Position numbers and translations under genes: made by a program. Positions 33,001 to 33,690 of a DNA stretch of 33,690 nt are shown here, one piece after another. Source of the DNA: Condylostoma magnum (Eukaryota; Ciliophora; Heterotrichea; Heterotrichida; Condylostomatidae); the NCBI GenBank assembly GCA_920105805.1, contig CAKKTI010000178.1, positions 6,006 through 39,695 of the forward strand, given 5' to 3'. Every line of letters begins with the position of its first letter. Position 1 is the first letter of the stretch. The notes under the pieces are model-generated. The model had not been told where the DNA came from. It worked only from the letters and a program-made list of their open reading frames with translations, and searched no databases.

Positions 33001-33690
33001 GAATTATAAAGGAAGCCAAGAGTATTGATATAGATAGAATTACAATAAGTTGAAATTCCTACACAACTTCAGCCTAAAGATTTATAAACAGACAGTGAAC
33101 ATAGGAAAATTATAATAGGAAAAGCAACAGCAAAATAACTAGGATAACCTATAAAGCAAACATATGTAGAAAATACATTAGAATAAATGGTATCCCACTA
33201 ATTGGATAGAAAGCCAAGAGTATTAATACTTATGGAAAGCTAAACAGAACCTAATGATATTCCTTAATCATCCTAACCTAAAGATAAATCATCATCATCC
33301 GAATCCTCTGAATATGAATATGATGAAGAAGCAGAAACAAAGGTTACAAGAACAAAGAAAGAATAACCTAAAACACGTACGAGAAGAATATTACAATCTA
33401 TATAACAAATTGAATTATAAAGAAAACCAAGAGTGTTACTTTAGATGGAATTAGAAACATAACCAATTGAAATCATTCCCAAGAAAGAAACTAAATAACA
33501 ATCTCAACCAGAATAAGATAAACCTTAAGAGATACCTTAGACAGTAATCGAATAAGAGAAACCAGTTAAACAATCCTCATCTTCTGAATCCTCTGAGTCG
33601 GAGGGAGAAGGAGAAACTAAGGTTATAAAGAGAAAAGAACAACCTAAATAAATAACTGAGAGTATACTATATTCAATTGAATTATAAAGG
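24037..33690 (+). CDS. Giant repetitive protein, 3218 codons seen, 3' end outside window
   Basis: One frame without an intron runs from ATG 24037 to the window edge. It stays open only if TAA and TAG (very many) are Gln and two early TGA are Trp. Residues 1-300 form a Trp/Tyr/Gly-rich domain (GTRFWTNQDFLLGAE, FEKHWKAQGSQGFES, CKWGKYSGSKGNCSWNECWD). Residues about 300-1850 are helical and made of diverged modules: NLxxSDxTI motifs at about 397, 669, 969 and 1329, RQExLKQHL helices, QMPE-initiated helices at 507, 785, 1433 and 1533, and EEIEELIRR patches. From about 1800 to the edge, acidic Ser tracts (SSSSESSEYDEEVTEETKVI) alternate with basic repeats LQRKPRVLIQMELETQPIEI. I count about 18 copies. 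The alternation recalls treacle/Nopp140 or trichohyalin-like scaffolds, but no homology is claimed. The Ser-Glu tracts look like casein kinase 2 targets. A structural or phase-forming scaffold role is inference. Confidence 0.88.
29632..33690 (+). repeat. Tandem protein-coding repeat array
   Basis: About 18 units, the last cut by the window edge, each centred on a KPRVLIQME-like core. Cores lie near 29650, 29960, 30230, 30490, 30680, 30855, 31150, 31450, 31635, 31870, 32130, 32300, 32550, 32735, 33015, 33210, 33425 and 33680. Unit length alternates between roughly 170 and 300 bp. Some units are nearly identical in DNA, for example 30720-31010 with 31020-31310, and the attcccaagaaagaaactaa segment at about 31921, 32782 and 33474. 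That suggests recent unequal crossing-over or conversion. The first four units are more diverged. Confidence 0.9.

Noticed and set aside
33254-33454. Frame starting MIFLNHPNLKINHHHPNPLN
   Set aside because: Out-of-frame reading of the repeat array; the Asn/His/Pro run is the serine tract read in another frame.
24037-33690. Possible virus-like or mobile element origin of the giant repeat gene
   Set aside because: No reverse transcriptase, integrase, transposase or capsid-like motifs and no terminal repeats are visible. It reads as one host-like frame.

Overview
The window is almost gene-free under the standard genetic code but densely coding under a ciliate code. TAA and TAG are read as glutamine and TGA as tryptophan inside genes, yet all three also end genes. 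Decisive positions include two N-terminal tryptophans of a myosin, the cap-binding tryptophan of an eIF4E, the GTPxW tryptophan of a STE20/PAK-like kinase and the NWIIPGKF tryptophan of a Cdc14 phosphatase, all written TGA. A TTC1 homolog, a RING protein, frataxin and others end at TAA or TAG. A frataxin gene carries introns of only 15 and 16 nt. Ambiguous stops plus 15-16 nt introns point to a heterotrich ciliate of the Condylostoma type (inference; karyorelicts share the sense reassignment but are reported to stop only at TGA). The sequence is AT-rich, gene spacing is tens of bases, and I see no transposon, virus-like element, rRNA or tRNA, which fits a somatic (macronuclear) genome.

Layout. 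1-1.1 kb: 3' part of a coiled-coil gene (+). 1.2-6.0 kb: three tightly packed minus-strand genes, read right to left: RING-H2 protein, TTC1-like TPR protein and a 1265-residue myosin. 6.1-7.6 kb: a small basic protein and a Tim44/mL45-like mitochondrial protein (+). 7.7-9.5 kb: an axonemal-type repeat protein (-), with 16-nt introns. 9.6-10.2 kb: eIF4E (+). 10.2-11.4 kb: coiled-coil protein (-). 11.6-12.6 kb: Cys-rich RING-like protein (+), ending beside a 100-N gap that looks artificial. 13.0-13.7 kb: a possible 52-residue protein and frataxin (-). 13.8-16.8 kb: LRR protein (+), whose start codon lies 7 bp from that of frataxin. 16.8-18.7 kb: C2HC zinc-finger protein and CK1-family kinase (-). 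19.3-20.2 kb: two small secreted proteins (-). 20.3-23.0 kb: FYVE-like/PAK-like fusion kinase and Cdc14 (-). 24.0 kb to the end: one uninterrupted 3218-codon reading frame (+), still open at the window edge, coding for a giant repetitive protein.

The genes do not form a pathway. They are a mix of housekeeping (frataxin, eIF4E, TTC1, Tim44-like), cell-cycle and signalling (Cdc14, CK1, FYVE-PAK kinase), cytoskeletal or ciliary (myosin, LRR and SHFxLG-type proteins, coiled coils) and lineage-specific proteins. The most striking features are the context-dependent stops, the miniature introns, the minimal intergenic spaces and the giant repeat gene.
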